Origin: CBDAPU01 sp965198875
GTDB taxonomy: Bacteria > Pseudomonadota > Gammaproteobacteria > Eutrophobiales > Eutrophobiaceae
Length of the DNA: 64,000 bases
Assembly (NCBI GenBank): GCA_965198875.1
Contig: CBDAPU010000001.1
Location: 434,001 to 498,000, forward strand
Direction: 5' to 3'
The translations under genes were made by a program, and so were the position numbers. This document shows, in pieces, positions 55,339-64,000 of this stretch. The notes under the pieces are model-generated. The model did not search any database. It was not told the DNA's origin and saw only the letters and a list, made by a program, of their open reading frames with translations. How positions within the stretch are numbered: the stretch's first letter is position 1; every line of letters starts with the position of its first letter.

Positions 55339-58300
55339 ATGAAGCGGACATTCCTGAGTAGCTTGATGCTATTTCTGATCCCCGTTGGCGGGTTTGCCCT
55401 GGGTTTGGGTAATCTGGAGCTGAAATCGGCCTTGAACCAGCCGTTTGAAGGTGAAATTCAATTACTCTCGGCAACGGCGGAGGAACTTGACAGTCTTGCG
55501 ATTGGTCTGGCGGATCCCGAGGCATTTCGCCGTGCCGGCATCGCCCGCCCATTCATTCTCAGTCAGCTACGTTTTCAGCTTAAACGCAATGATGACGGGC
55601 CGGATGTTGTGCGCGTCTATAGCCGTGATGCTATCCGTGAGCCCTATTTGCATTTTCTCTTTGAGGCCGCCTGGTCCAATGGACGCCTGTTCAGGGAATA
55701 CACGGTGTTGCTGGACCCGCCGCTGTATGATCCCAGCGCCCGCAGACAACCCGTCAGTACGGCGCCCGATACCATCTTAGATGATGATCTGGATCTCGCC
55801 GAGCCGGAAGATGTTGTTGCCGATGATCCCGCTGCCGTTGCTATGCCGACCGGCGATAGTGAATACGGCCCCACGGACTCTTCCGATACCCTATGGTCTA
55901 TAGCAAGTAAAACGCGCCCTGATCCCGCCATTTCAGTACAACAAATGATGCTGGCTTTATTCATGGCCAATCCTGACGCCTTTACCCGCGACAATATCAA
56001 TGCCCTGAAAAAAGGGCGGATCTTAAAAATACCCGCCGGTGATGCGTTGCAAGCATTATCAGTTGCAGAGGCCATCTCACAAGTGCGTAACCAGAATGCT
56101 CTCTGGCAAGAAGTGACCGGCTATGCCCCGGATGAGCCGCCGGCGCGGGTGCAATCAACAACAGAACCGGACAGGGGCAGGGTTGATGAGACCCTGGGGA
56201 TTGGCGAGGTTGTTAGCGATGGGTCGGAATTACGTTTGCTGGCGCCCACTGAAGATGCCGTCGATAGCGGTGCGGCCCAGGGCGCCGGCTCAGCAGGGGC
56301 GGCTGATCCGCAGTCTTTAACACTCGCCAATGAGGCGATAGAGACCTTATCCCAGGAGAATACCGAGCTCAAAGACAGGCTCAATGAAGCCGAGACCATT
56401 ATCAACGATCTCAAGCGTCTGCTTGAGCTGAAAGATGATGAACTCGCCGCCATGCAAACGCAGTTAATGACTGAGCCAGAGGCCATGGAAGGGCCCGCCG
56501 AAGAATCCGCCGATGTCATGGAAGATACGCAAATGGATGAACCCGTGGCTGATGAGAGCGATGTCATGGAAGATGAGGCGACGGAGGTGGCCCCGCAAGA
56601 CCCAAAGCAGGAAGATGAAGGGCGCGTGGATGAGGAAGAGGGGGTGATGGCCGATGAGACGGCCATAGATGAGGCGCAGCCGGCGCCACCACCAGTAGTG
56701 CCGGTGGCGCCACAGACGTCAATGGTTGATCAGATCATGGGAATGGTGATGGAAAACCTGATCATGATTGCGGCGATCCTCGGTGGCGGCATTGTGCTAT
56801 CGGTTGTGGGTGTTTTGGTGGTGCGCCGAAAACGGGCGGGCGCTAATGAGACGGCAGCGGCCACAATCGCTGACTTCCCGGATTTTTTTGATATCACCGA
56901 TGAGAAAACATCAGCGATGGGCGCCGGGGCTCAGGCTACATCCGCCGATGCAATGGAAGCGGCCGGGGAAGATGTCACCCAGTCTATGGCGGCGGCGGAA
57001 TCTGAGCCAGAGCCGGAAGAAGACCCATTGGCTGAGGTGAATGTCTTTTTGGCCTATGAGCATTTTGATCAGGCGGAAGAGTTTGTACGGGACGCCATTG
57101 AAGGTGAGCCGGATAATCTTGCATTTCATTTGAAGTTGCTGGAGGTGTTCTACGCCGCCAGTAACAGGCGATCCTACGAGGCGGCGGCCCGGGTCTTGCA
57201 TAACAAAGTGGACGGTGCGGGAGCGGAGTGGGATATGGCGGTGACCATGTGGAATGACATGTCACCCCATCGCGCCTTATTTGAAGAAGGGGCCGATGAG
57301 GATGGAGCCGATGATCCGCCAGAGAATAGCGCCGGTGGCGGCATTGTTGATCTAACCGCTGAGGATCCGGCGGCGGGCGATGATGGTGGCCTCGATTTTG
57401 ATATAGGTGGCGCTGAGGAAGTAGCGCCTGCCGAGGATATTGCCCTGGATCTGCCCTCTGACTTAGGGGACGATGTGCTTGATATCACGGCGACGGCGGA
57501 TGATGCGGGAAATGAAGACCTATTGGATGTGACCGCATCCGTGGGCCTGGAAGAGCCGGCAGAGTCCGCCCCGGCTGCAGATGAGAATATCATGGATTTC
57601 ACCGCTGGCGTTGCGGATGAGAATATACTTGACATTACAGGGGGTGAGGAAGCCGGGGAAGAGGATCCGCTGGATATGTCCGCCGGTATGACGGATGAGG
57701 GCTTACTGGATGTTACCGCCCATGGCGATCTTGAAAATGAAGAGGACCTTTTAGACGCTACCTCAGCGGGTCTTGATAGTGGCGCCCCTGCTGAGGGGGG
57801 GGAGGCAGATGAGGGTGGATTGGATTTTTATATTGACGGTATGGGAACTGAGGAGAGCGCCGATGGGTCTTTGGAAATGGGCGAGGGCGAAGCGGTCGGC
57901 GGCGATGATGGCTTCAGCCTGGAATTAGATGTTGGTGATGATACGGGCGGCGAGCTTGCAGTGGATGAGGCGGCGGCAGATGAGGGTTTAGCGTTTGATT
58001 TATCCCTGGACGATAACACTGCAGAGGCCAGCGTTGGTGATTTAAGCGCTGATTTTGATTTAACGATTGAAGCGGATGAGCCTGCCTCGGATGGGGAGGA
58101 TGCACTGGGAATTGAAATCGACATGGGTGATGATGCGGTGCCGGAAATCGATATGGACGGTACCGTGCAGATCCCGGCCATGGGGATTGAGCTTGACGAT
58201 GAGGATGACGATGATCCGGTCACCGTTTTTGTCCCCAGATCATCTGAGCCCGAAGAGCAGAGCGAAGAGGATGAAGTCTCTACCAAACTCGATCTGGCGA

Positions 58301-58416
58301 AAGCCTACGTGGAATTGGGTGATGAGGACAGCGCCAAACCCATCCTGGATGAAATACTCGCCCAGGGAAATGCAGCGCAACAGAAACAGGCAGAGCAGTT
58401 AATGGGGCAGATTTAA
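55339..58416 (+). CDS. fimV: FimV/HubP-family polar membrane protein
   Basis: A 1025-residue protein. It starts with a signal peptide and the FimV N-terminal block LGLGNLELKSALNQPFEGEIQLL; a LysM-like peptidoglycan-binding part lies at about 180-235 (SDTLWSIASKTRP), a coiled coil at about 330-375, one membrane helix at about 472-496 (IMIAAILGGGIVLSVVGVLVV), and a TPR-like cytoplasmic part (NVFLAYEHFDQAEEFVRDAI, near 570-620). A very acidic stretch (about 650-950) repeats (L/I)LD(V/I)TA-like units, and the C-terminal FimV domain closes it (DLAKAYVELGDEDSAKPILDEIL). In Pseudomonas and Vibrio such proteins organise the cell pole and type IV pili. Position next to truA is conserved. Confidence 0.9.
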   Translation: MKRTFLSSLMLFLIPVGGFALGLGNLELKSALNQPFEGEIQLLSATAEELDSLAIGLADPEAFRRAGIARPFILSQLRFQLKRNDDGPDVVRVYSRDAIREPYLHFLFEAAWSNGRLFREYTVLLDPPLYDPSARRQPVSTAPDTILDDDLDLAEPEDVVADDPAAVAMPTGDSEYGPTDSSDTLWSIASKTRPDPAISVQQMMLALFMANPDAFTRDNINALKKGRILKIPAGDALQALSVAEAISQVRNQNALWQEVTGYAPDEPPARVQSTTEPDRGRVDETLGIGEVVSDGSELRLLAPTEDAVDSGAAQGAGSAGAADPQSLTLANEAIETLSQENTELKDRLNEAETIINDLKRLLELKDDELAAMQTQLMTEPEAMEGPAEESADVMEDTQMDEPVADESDVMEDEATEVAPQDPKQEDEGRVDEEEGVMADETAIDEAQPAPPPVVPVAPQTSMVDQIMGMVMENLIMIAAILGGGIVLSVVGVLVVRRKRAGANETAAATIADFPDFFDITDEKTSAMGAGAQATSADAMEAAGEDVTQSMAAAESEPEPEEDPLAEVNVFLAYEHFDQAEEFVRDAIEGEPDNLAFHLKLLEVFYAASNRRSYEAAARVLHNKVDGAGAEWDMAVTMWNDMSPHRALFEEGADEDGADDPPENSAGGGIVDLTAEDPAAGDDGGLDFDIGGAEEVAPAEDIALDLPSDLGDDVLDITATADDAGNEDLLDVTASVGLEEPAESAPAADENIMDFTAGVADENILDITGGEEAGEEDPLDMSAGMTDEGLLDVTAHGDLENEEDLLDATSAGLDSGAPAEGGEADEGGLDFYIDGMGTEESADGSLEMGEGEAVGGDDGFSLELDVGDDTGGELAVDEAAADEGLAFDLSLDDNTAEASVGDLSADFDLTIEADEPASDGEDALGIEIDMGDDAVPEIDMDGTVQIPAMGIELDDEDDDDPVTVFVPRSSEPEEQSEEDEVSTKLDLAKAYVELGDEDSAKPILDEILAQGNAAQQKQAEQLMGQI

Positions 58417-58509
58417 TTCTTTATCGAGTGTTGTTGTATCCTTCTGCTCTCATCCCCTTGGTCATTGAACAGGCCAGCGCACTTTAATACGGCATCACGG
58501 GTATGGATA

Positions 58510-59298
58510 ATGATGAAGATTGCCGCGGGGGTCGAATATCGTGGCCACACATACTCGGGCTGGCAAAAACAGACCCATTCTCCCTCCATTCAGGAGCAGG
58601 TTGAATCGGCGTTATCATCTGTCGCCAACCAGCCTGTGGCCGTCACCTGTGCCGGCAGGACGGACGCCGGGGTACATGCCCTTAACCAGGTCATCCACTT
58701 TGAAACCGATGCGCTGCGGGAGGATCGCGCCTGGGTGTTTGGGGGCAATACATACCTGCCGGGCGACATTGCTCTGACCTGGGCGAGAGCGGTGGCCGCT
58801 GATTTTCATGCACGGTACAGGGCTTTGAGCCGCTTATATCAATATATTATCTTAAACCGCCCCGCCCGCCCTGCTCTGAACACTCACCATGTCGCCTGGG
58901 AGCCCCGGGCGCTGGATCCCGAGAAGATGTCGCAGGCCGCTTTGTCATTAACCGGCGAGCATGATTTTACATCCTATCGGGCGAAGTCATGTCAGGCAAC
59001 ATCACCCATCAGGGAGATAAAAAAAATTGCCGTGCGAAGAGAAGGGGAATACATCTATATTCTAATAGAAGCGAATGCTTTTTTGCATCACATGGTGCGT
59101 AATATTGCCGGCGTTTTAATGGCCATTGGCATGGGCAGGCAAAAAGTCGGATGGGAGATGGAGGTGTTAAAGGCCAAAGATAGGGCGCATGGCGGCGTCA
59201 CCGCTGCGGCCTCAGGGCTATACTTGCTGGACGTCAACTACCCGGAAAAATACGGGATCCCAAAGGCCAGACAAAGCCCGGTGTTCGAATGGGTTTAA
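58510..59298 (+). CDS. truA: tRNA pseudouridine(38-40) synthase
   Basis: About 262 residues from ATG 58510 or 58513 (MKIAAGVEYRGHTYSGWQ). Catalytic Asp in CAGRTDAGVHAL (near 50), Tyr/Arg of the RLYQYIILNRP block, and VRNIAGVLMAIGMG are the family marks. It modifies the tRNA anticodon stem. Its end overlaps the beginning of the trpF frame. Confidence 0.95.
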   Translation: MMKIAAGVEYRGHTYSGWQKQTHSPSIQEQVESALSSVANQPVAVTCAGRTDAGVHALNQVIHFETDALREDRAWVFGGNTYLPGDIALTWARAVAADFHARYRALSRLYQYIILNRPARPALNTHHVAWEPRALDPEKMSQAALSLTGEHDFTSYRAKSCQATSPIREIKKIAVRREGEYIYILIEANAFLHHMVRNIAGVLMAIGMGRQKVGWEMEVLKAKDRAHGGVTAAASGLYLLDVNYPEKYGIPKARQSPVFEWV

Positions 59299-60050
59299 TG
59301 GATGGGCGCAACATACATTTTCAAATGACGGCAACAAGGATAAAAATATGTGGTATTACCCGCCTTGAAGACGCCCGGGCGGCGGTAACCGCAGGCGCCG
59401 ATGCGTTGGGGTTTGTCTTCTATGAGCGTAGCCCGCGTTTTGTGTCCCCTCAACAGGCGGCGGAGATCATCAATACACTACCGCCTTTCGTATCGACGGT
59501 CGGCCTGTTCGTCAATGCGGATAAAGCCTATATCAAGGCTGTGCTCGGCATGGCGTCCCTGGACTTTATTCAGTTCCATGGTGATGAAGAGCCGGAGTTT
59601 TGCTGTGGTTTTGACAGGCCCTATATCAAGGCGGTTCGAGTGAAAAACGGTGTTGATCTCAATTTCATGGCCCAGCAATATGATAGTGCCGTGGCGCTTT
59701 TGCTGGATAGTTATTCAGAAACCGCATACGGCGGAACAGGGGTGAGCTTTCACTGGCGCCCGGTCCCTGTTACATTATCCATGCCCGTTATTCTCGCCGG
59801 CGGGCTGACCGTTGAAAATGTTAAACAGGCCATAGCCATCGTGAAGCCCTATGCCGTTGATGTGAGCAGTGGTGTGGAGGCCGAGGCCGGGGTGAAGGAT
59901 AGACATAAAATGACAGCATTCATGAATGAGGTATGCCAATGCCAAAGAATGAGGCTCTGGCTGCTGTTGGCGGGTCGCAAGGCGCACATCTGCCGGATAA
60001 AGACGGGCATTTTGGTATTTACGGTGGTCGTTTTGTCGCTGAAACATTGA
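59298..60050 (+). CDS. trpF: Phosphoribosylanthranilate isomerase with unusual C-terminal extension
   Basis: A TIM-barrel enzyme for the third step of tryptophan synthesis. RIKICGITRLEDA with the catalytic Cys, GFVFYERSPRFVSPQQA, IQFHGDE, and VILAGGLTVENV are all present. The family normally ends soon after GVKDRHKMTAFMNEV; here the frame runs on about 40 residues without any family likeness (CQCQRMRLWLLLAGRK...) and ends inside trpB, overlapping it by about 110 bases. A lost stop codon or a small indel at the end is likely. The true start may be ATG 59298 (overlapping the truA stop), 59289 or 59325; the core family begins at the last. Confidence 0.9.
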   Translation: MDGRNIHFQMTATRIKICGITRLEDARAAVTAGADALGFVFYERSPRFVSPQQAAEIINTLPPFVSTVGLFVNADKAYIKAVLGMASLDFIQFHGDEEPEFCCGFDRPYIKAVRVKNGVDLNFMAQQYDSAVALLLDSYSETAYGGTGVSFHWRPVPVTLSMPVILAGGLTVENVKQAIAIVKPYAVDVSSGVEAEAGVKDRHKMTAFMNEVCQCQRMRLWLLLAGRKAHICRIKTGILVFTVVVLSLKH

Positions 60051-61174
60051 TCGAGCCGCTCAATGCGTTAACCCTTGCCTATGAGAAGTACCGGTATGAT
60101 GATGCTTTCCTGGCGGAGCTTGATGAGGATCTGCATACATTTGTCGGCAGACCCTCCCCTTTGTATCACGCCAGGCGGTTAAGTGAAAAATTAGGCGGCG
60201 CGCAGATTTTTCTAAAGCGTGAGGACTTAAACCATACGGGCGCACACAAAGTCAATAACACAGTCGGCCAGGCCCTGCTGGCTGGAAGAATGGGGAAGAC
60301 CCGGATTATTGCTGAAACCGGCGCCGGGCAACACGGGGTGGCGACAGCGACAGTGGCCGCCCGTATGGGTTTGCGCTGTGTGGTGTATATGGGCGCCGAG
60401 GATATAAGGCGACAAGCTGTTAATGTGTTTCGCATGAAACTGCTGGGGGCGGAAGTCATTGAGGTGACGTCCGGTTCAAAGACACTGAAAGACGCCCTGA
60501 ATGAAGCCCTGCGAGACTGGGTAAGCAACAGTGATGATACATTCTATATCATTGGAACGGTGGCGGGCCCTCATCCCTATCCGCTATTGGTCAGGGATCT
60601 GCAATCCATCATCGGCAGAGAAACCAGGCAACAATGCCAGGAGGACATCGGCAAATTACCGGACGCCATCGTTGCCTGCGTCGGTGGCGGGTCAAATGCA
60701 ATGGGTTTATTCTACCCCTTCATCGAAGATAGTTCAGTGAAGATGATCGGCGTGGAAGCGGGGGGCGCAGGCCTCGAAACCGGTGAGCATGCCGCCCCCT
60801 TAAATGCGGGCAGACCCGGGGTATTGCATGGCAACCGAACTTACCTGATGGAAGATGAGGATGGACAGATCATGCCGACCCATTCCATTTCAGCAGGGCT
60901 TGATTATCCCGGTGTGGGCCCTGAGCATGCCTGGCTAAAAGACAGCGGCAGGGTAGAGTATGTCACCGCCAATGACGATGAGGCCATGGACGCCTTCCAT
61001 GTGTTGACCCGTACGGAGGGCATTATGCCGGCGCTGGAGTCCAGTCACGCCATTGCCCATGCAAATAAAATGGCCCCTCACATGGACACGGATCAGATCC
61101 TGGTTGTGAATCTGTCCGGACGGGGGGATAAAGACATTCAAACAGTGGCCGACATTGAAGGTATTACACTATGA
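59939..61174 (+). CDS. trpB: Tryptophan synthase beta chain
   Basis: About 411 residues. The PLP enzyme joins indole and serine. Signature GRPSPLYHARRLSEKLGG and Lys in NHTGAHKVNNTVGQALLA (near 97), CVGGGSNAMG phosphate loop, and GRGDKDIQTV at the end. I prefer ATG 59939, which has GAGG 7 bases before it, over ATG 59933. The whole start lies inside the trpF frame. trpA follows after a small HTH gene. Confidence 0.95.
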   Translation: MPKNEALAAVGGSQGAHLPDKDGHFGIYGGRFVAETLIEPLNALTLAYEKYRYDDAFLAELDEDLHTFVGRPSPLYHARRLSEKLGGAQIFLKREDLNHTGAHKVNNTVGQALLAGRMGKTRIIAETGAGQHGVATATVAARMGLRCVVYMGAEDIRRQAVNVFRMKLLGAEVIEVTSGSKTLKDALNEALRDWVSNSDDTFYIIGTVAGPHPYPLLVRDLQSIIGRETRQQCQEDIGKLPDAIVACVGGGSNAMGLFYPFIEDSSVKMIGVEAGGAGLETGEHAAPLNAGRPGVLHGNRTYLMEDEDGQIMPTHSISAGLDYPGVGPEHAWLKDSGRVEYVTANDDEAMDAFHVLTRTEGIMPALESSHAIAHANKMAPHMDTDQILVVNLSGRGDKDIQTVADIEGITL

Positions 61175-61187
61175 CAAGGGTTATGCC

Positions 61188-61403
61188 ATGAATAATCGAG
61201 AAAAACTGATGGAGATGATGAGTGATAATGCACTGGATAGGCGTGAAATAGCGGAGATGTTGAAAGTCAAAAGGGATCGGGTTGATCGCTGGTTGTTGTC
61301 AAATGAGTCAAAAAACCGTGAGGCGGTGCCGGATATGGCCATTGAATTGCTACGTATGAAAATAACCTATCCCGAGCCACAGGAGAGCGCGCCATCGGCA
61401 TAA
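61188..61403 (+). CDS. Small helix-turn-helix protein between trpB and trpA
   Basis: A 71-residue protein from ATG 61188 (MNNREKLMEMMSDNALDRREI). The stretch LDRREIAEMLKVKRDRVDRWLLS is a plain helix-turn-helix, and VPDMAIELLRMKITYP closes it. Similar small proteins of unknown role occur in gammaproteobacteria. It begins 13 bases after trpB, so it is read with the trp genes; it may bind DNA, but no target is known. Confidence 0.7.
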   Translation: MNNREKLMEMMSDNALDRREIAEMLKVKRDRVDRWLLSNESKNREAVPDMAIELLRMKITYPEPQESAPSA

Positions 61404-61524
61404 ACAGATCACCCATTTCAATGCCTTATGATCCGCTATGATCTGTAGCCTGGGTCAAAGCGTTTTCATCATTGCCCGGATTAAATTAAACTGCTGTCGC
61501 TATTTTAGTCACTTTTCATTATAC

Positions 61525-62335
61525 GTGAGCCGCATTTCATCAACATTTCAGTCGTTGGGTGAGCAAAACAGGAAGGCCCTGATCCCCTTTATCACCGCCG
61601 GAGATCCCACCCGGGCGCACACCGTTTCGGTGATGAGGGCGTTGGTAGCCCATGGTGCGGACTTGCTCGAAATCGGCATACCGTTTTCTGATCCGATGGC
61701 CGATGGGCCCGTCATCCAGCGTGCCAGCGAACGTGCCCTGTCGCAAGGCGTCTCATTGGCCAGATGTTCTACAGATGGTTGAGCGGTTCAGACAGTGCGA
61801 TACGGATACGCCGGTGGTGTTAATGGGGTATGCAAACCCGATAGAAATACTCGGCTATGGGGCCTTTGCAAGGCAGGCGGGCGATGCCGGTGTTGATGGC
61901 GTGATCATCGTTGATATGCCGCCTGAGGAGTCCATGCTACTGAATGAACATCTGCGCGCAGCACAGCTCGATCAGATATTTTTGATCACACCGACAACAA
62001 ACGATGAGCGAATTGAGAAAATCATCAGTGTCGCTTCCGGTTTTATCTATTACGTCTCTCTCAAAGGGGTCACCGGGGCCCAGGCGCCGACACTCACAGA
62101 TATGCGCCATAGAATTGGGCAGATCAAACAACACAGCCATTTACCCGTTGCCGTGGGTTTTGGTATTAAAGATCCCGGATCCGCCGCCGAGATAGCGGGC
62201 TGTTGTGATGCTGTTATCATAGGTAGCGCATTGGTCGAGGCACTACATGAGGCGGATAAACATCATAAAGACCTGATCGTTGCAGTCGACTCGTTTATAA
62301 CACCGATCCGGGCTGCATTGGATCGGGCTTCATGA
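61525..62335 (+). CDS. trpA: Tryptophan synthase alpha chain, split by a frameshift
   Basis: The alpha subunit releases indole from indole-glycerol phosphate. From GTG 61525 the first frame reads through EQNRKALIPFITAGDP, LLEIGIPFSDPMADGPVIQ (catalytic Glu and Asp) to GVSLA and then hits a stop at 61782. The family sequence DVLQMVERFRQ continues in the next frame from 61763, through VVLMGYANPIE, GVIIVDMPPEE and IYYVSLKGVTGA to 62335. One extra base near 61762 (A in GCCAGAT) explains it; joined length is 269 residues, the normal size. Error or true pseudogene cannot be told from here. Confidence 0.88.
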
Positions 62336-62345
62336 GAAATACGCT

Positions 62346-63216
62346 ATGAGTTGGTTAGATAAATTACTGCCATCACGGATCAAAGACCAACGGGGCGACA
62401 CGCCGAACGGTGCCGGAGGGTTTATGGACGAAATGCGTTGATTGTCATGCCGTTCTTTATCGCGCTGAGCTGGTACGAAACCTGGAAGTGTGTCCCAAGT
62501 GCTCTCACCACATGCGGATCAGCGCCCGCTCCAGGCTGGATAGTTTCCTCGATACGGAAGGCCGGGTGGAAATGGGGGAAGATATAAAACCGGTTGATCA
62601 ATACAAATTCCGCGACAGCAAAAAATACAAGGACAGATTAGCGAGCGCACGCAAGCGAACCGGTGAGAATGACGCCCTGGTTGTGATAATGGGCCATGTC
62701 AAAAACATGCCTGTGGTTGCCTCGGCGTTTGAGTTTGATTTTATGGGTGGCTCTATGGGATCGGTGGTCGGAGAGAAGTTTATTATCGCTACGGATACGT
62801 GCGTGGAAAACAACATCCCCCTGGTGTGTTTCTCAGCCAGCGGTGGGGCACGTATGCAGGAGACCTTGATCGCACTTTTCCAGATGGCGAAAACCAGCGC
62901 CGCCCTGGCAAAATTAGGCCGGGCCGGGCTCCCGTATATCTCGGTTTTAACCGATCCGACAATGGGCGGCGTATCGGCAAGCCTTGCAAGCCTGGGGGAT
63001 ATCAACATCGCTGAGCCCAATGCCCTGATAGGGTTCGCCGGCCCCAGAGTGATTGAACAGACAGTGCGTCAGACATTGCCCGAGGGTTTTCAAAGAAGCG
63101 AGTTTTTATTAGAACATGGCAATATTGATATGATAGTAGACAGGCGTGAGATGAGAGACAGCATCGCCTCATTATTATCCATGCTGTGCCGTAAACCCGG
63201 ATCTGCTCTGATCTGA
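62346..63216 (+). CDS. accD: Acetyl-CoA carboxylase carboxyltransferase beta, split by a frameshift
   Basis: AccD, with AccA, moves CO2 to acetyl-CoA, the first committed step of fatty-acid synthesis, and is essential. The true N-terminus MSWLDKLLPSRIKDQRG is at ATG 62346; the rest (TRRTVPEGLWTKC...) is in another frame, so one base must be dropped around the GGGG run at 62392-62395. The zinc ribbon (CVDC and CPKC, Cys positions standard), FEFDFMGGSMGSVVGE, FSASGGARMQE and the end are normal. Without the correction the second part can start at GTG 62410, which would lose about 20 residues only. Confidence 0.9.
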
Positions 63217-63245
63217 TCAGGGATCAACCGGCGCCCAGGAAACAG

Positions 63246-64000
63246 ATGACATGCACCCGGTTCCCACCACTTTCAATAGTATCTGGTCGGCAGAGCCCGC
63301 CGAGGTTTGATAATCTCGCCGATTGGCTTAAATGGCAGGAGGGCCTGCATTTTACCGCAATAGAGATGGGGCTTGACCGCTGTGATCAGGTAGCACGGAG
63401 AATGCATCTGCTCAATCCTGATTTCAAGGTGATCAGCATCTCCGGCACCAACGGGAAGGGTTCAAGCGCCGCCATGCTGGACGCCATGTTGCGCCATGCC
63501 GGTTATAAAGTCGGGGCTTACACTTCCCCGCACCTGATCAAGTATAACGAGCGGATCTGTGTGGGTGGCGACCCGGTGAGCGATGAGCAGTTATGTGAGG
63601 CATTTGCCCGCATTGATGAGGCCAGAGGTGATGTTTCCCTGACGTATTTCGAGTTTGGCACCCTGGCGGCCCTTGATATTTTTCATCATGCCGATATTGA
63701 CATAGCCCTGCTGGAAGTGGGTTTGGGCGGCAGATTGGATGCGGTGAATATTGTGGACGCCGATGTTGCCCTGGTCGGCACAATCGATTTGGATCATGAG
63801 GAATGGCTGGGATACACCAGAGAGCATATCGGTACGGAAAAAGCCGGTATTTTCAGGGAAAATCGCCCTGCAATTTGCTCTGATCCATCGCCGCCTGACA
63901 GCATTGCCCGTTACGCAAAAGAGATCGGCGCGCACCTTCATCAAGCCACTTTGGAGTTTCACTATCAGTTGCATGAGAGGACCTGGACCTGGAGGCGGGA
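63246..64000 (+). CDS. folC: Bifunctional folylpolyglutamate/dihydrofolate synthase (partial)
   Basis: From ATG 63246, preceded by AGGAAACAG, the frame is open to the window end (251 codons). The sequence RFDNLADWLKWQEGLHFTAIEMGLDR, the ATP loop ISGTNGKGSSAAML (near 62), TSPHLIKYNERI and LEVGLGGRLDAVN identify it. It adds glutamate to folates. accD-folC is the usual order. About 40 percent of the protein lies beyond the window. Confidence 0.92.
   Translation, partial: MTCTRFPPLSIVSGRQSPPRFDNLADWLKWQEGLHFTAIEMGLDRCDQVARRMHLLNPDFKVISISGTNGKGSSAAMLDAMLRHAGYKVGAYTSPHLIKYNERICVGGDPVSDEQLCEAFARIDEARGDVSLTYFEFGTLAALDIFHHADIDIALLEVGLGGRLDAVNIVDADVALVGTIDLDHEEWLGYTREHIGTEKAGIFRENRPAICSDPSPPDSIARYAKEIGAHLHQATLEFHYQLHERTWTWRR

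Overview
The window reads as the chromosome of a gammaproteobacterium, probably from an uncultivated lineage. Several gene neighbourhoods are classic for that class: lptD-surA-pdxA-rsmA, carA-carB-greA with rlmE-ftsH-glmM, mrp/metG divergent next to the rnf (rsx) genes, and leuB-asd-fimV-truA-trpF-trpB-trpA-accD-folC. An LptD with all four disulfide cysteines, a SurA chaperone, an RND pump and an autotransporter show a Gram-negative cell envelope. I see no rRNA, tRNA, CRISPR array, prophage or intact insertion sequence.

Layout. 1-4.6 kb: an AddAB-like helicase/nuclease pair (minus strand, the helicase cut by the window edge). 5-12 kb: lytic transglycosylase mltF, two Sel1-repeat proteins, a LexA-family repressor with its own operator, msrB, cysG. 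12-20.3 kb: dcd and mrp diverge from metG and an rnfABCDG cluster that lacks rnfE. 20.4-26.2 kb: a membrane acyltransferase and an RND efflux pump with its adaptor. 26.3-31.8 kb: lptD (frameshifted), surA, pdxA, rsmA. 31.8-36.7 kb: an accessory stretch with a large autotransporter preceded by a run of 16 C, a strong terminator and a small membrane protein, in the place where apaGH often lies. 36.7-50 kb: a MocA-like nucleotidyltransferase, carAB-greA, rlmE, ftsH, glmM, serA, a DUF1015 gene. 50-52.5 kb: dapC-dapD-yffB-like genes (minus). 52.6-64 kb: leuB, asd, fimV, truA, trpF, trpB, a small HTH protein, trpA (frameshifted), accD (frameshifted) and the start of folC.

Most genes are core metabolism and envelope biogenesis: lysine/threonine/leucine/serine/tryptophan synthesis, pyrimidines and arginine through carbamoyl phosphate, B6, siroheme, peptidoglycan precursors, fatty acids, and outer-membrane assembly. 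The points most worth a second look are: (1) a LexA-family repressor whose catalytic serine and cleavage site are both changed, under a symmetrical operator made of two GTTC-N7-GTTC boxes; (2) the C16 tract just before the autotransporter start, a strong candidate for phase variation; (3) an Rnf cluster without rnfE whose RnfA has lost one of the conserved cysteines of the RnfA/RnfE iron-sulfur site; (4) three core genes (lptD, trpA, accD) each split by a shift of the same sense, which is either sequence error or real decay or recoding; (5) a palindromic AT-rich motif shared by two distant promoters.
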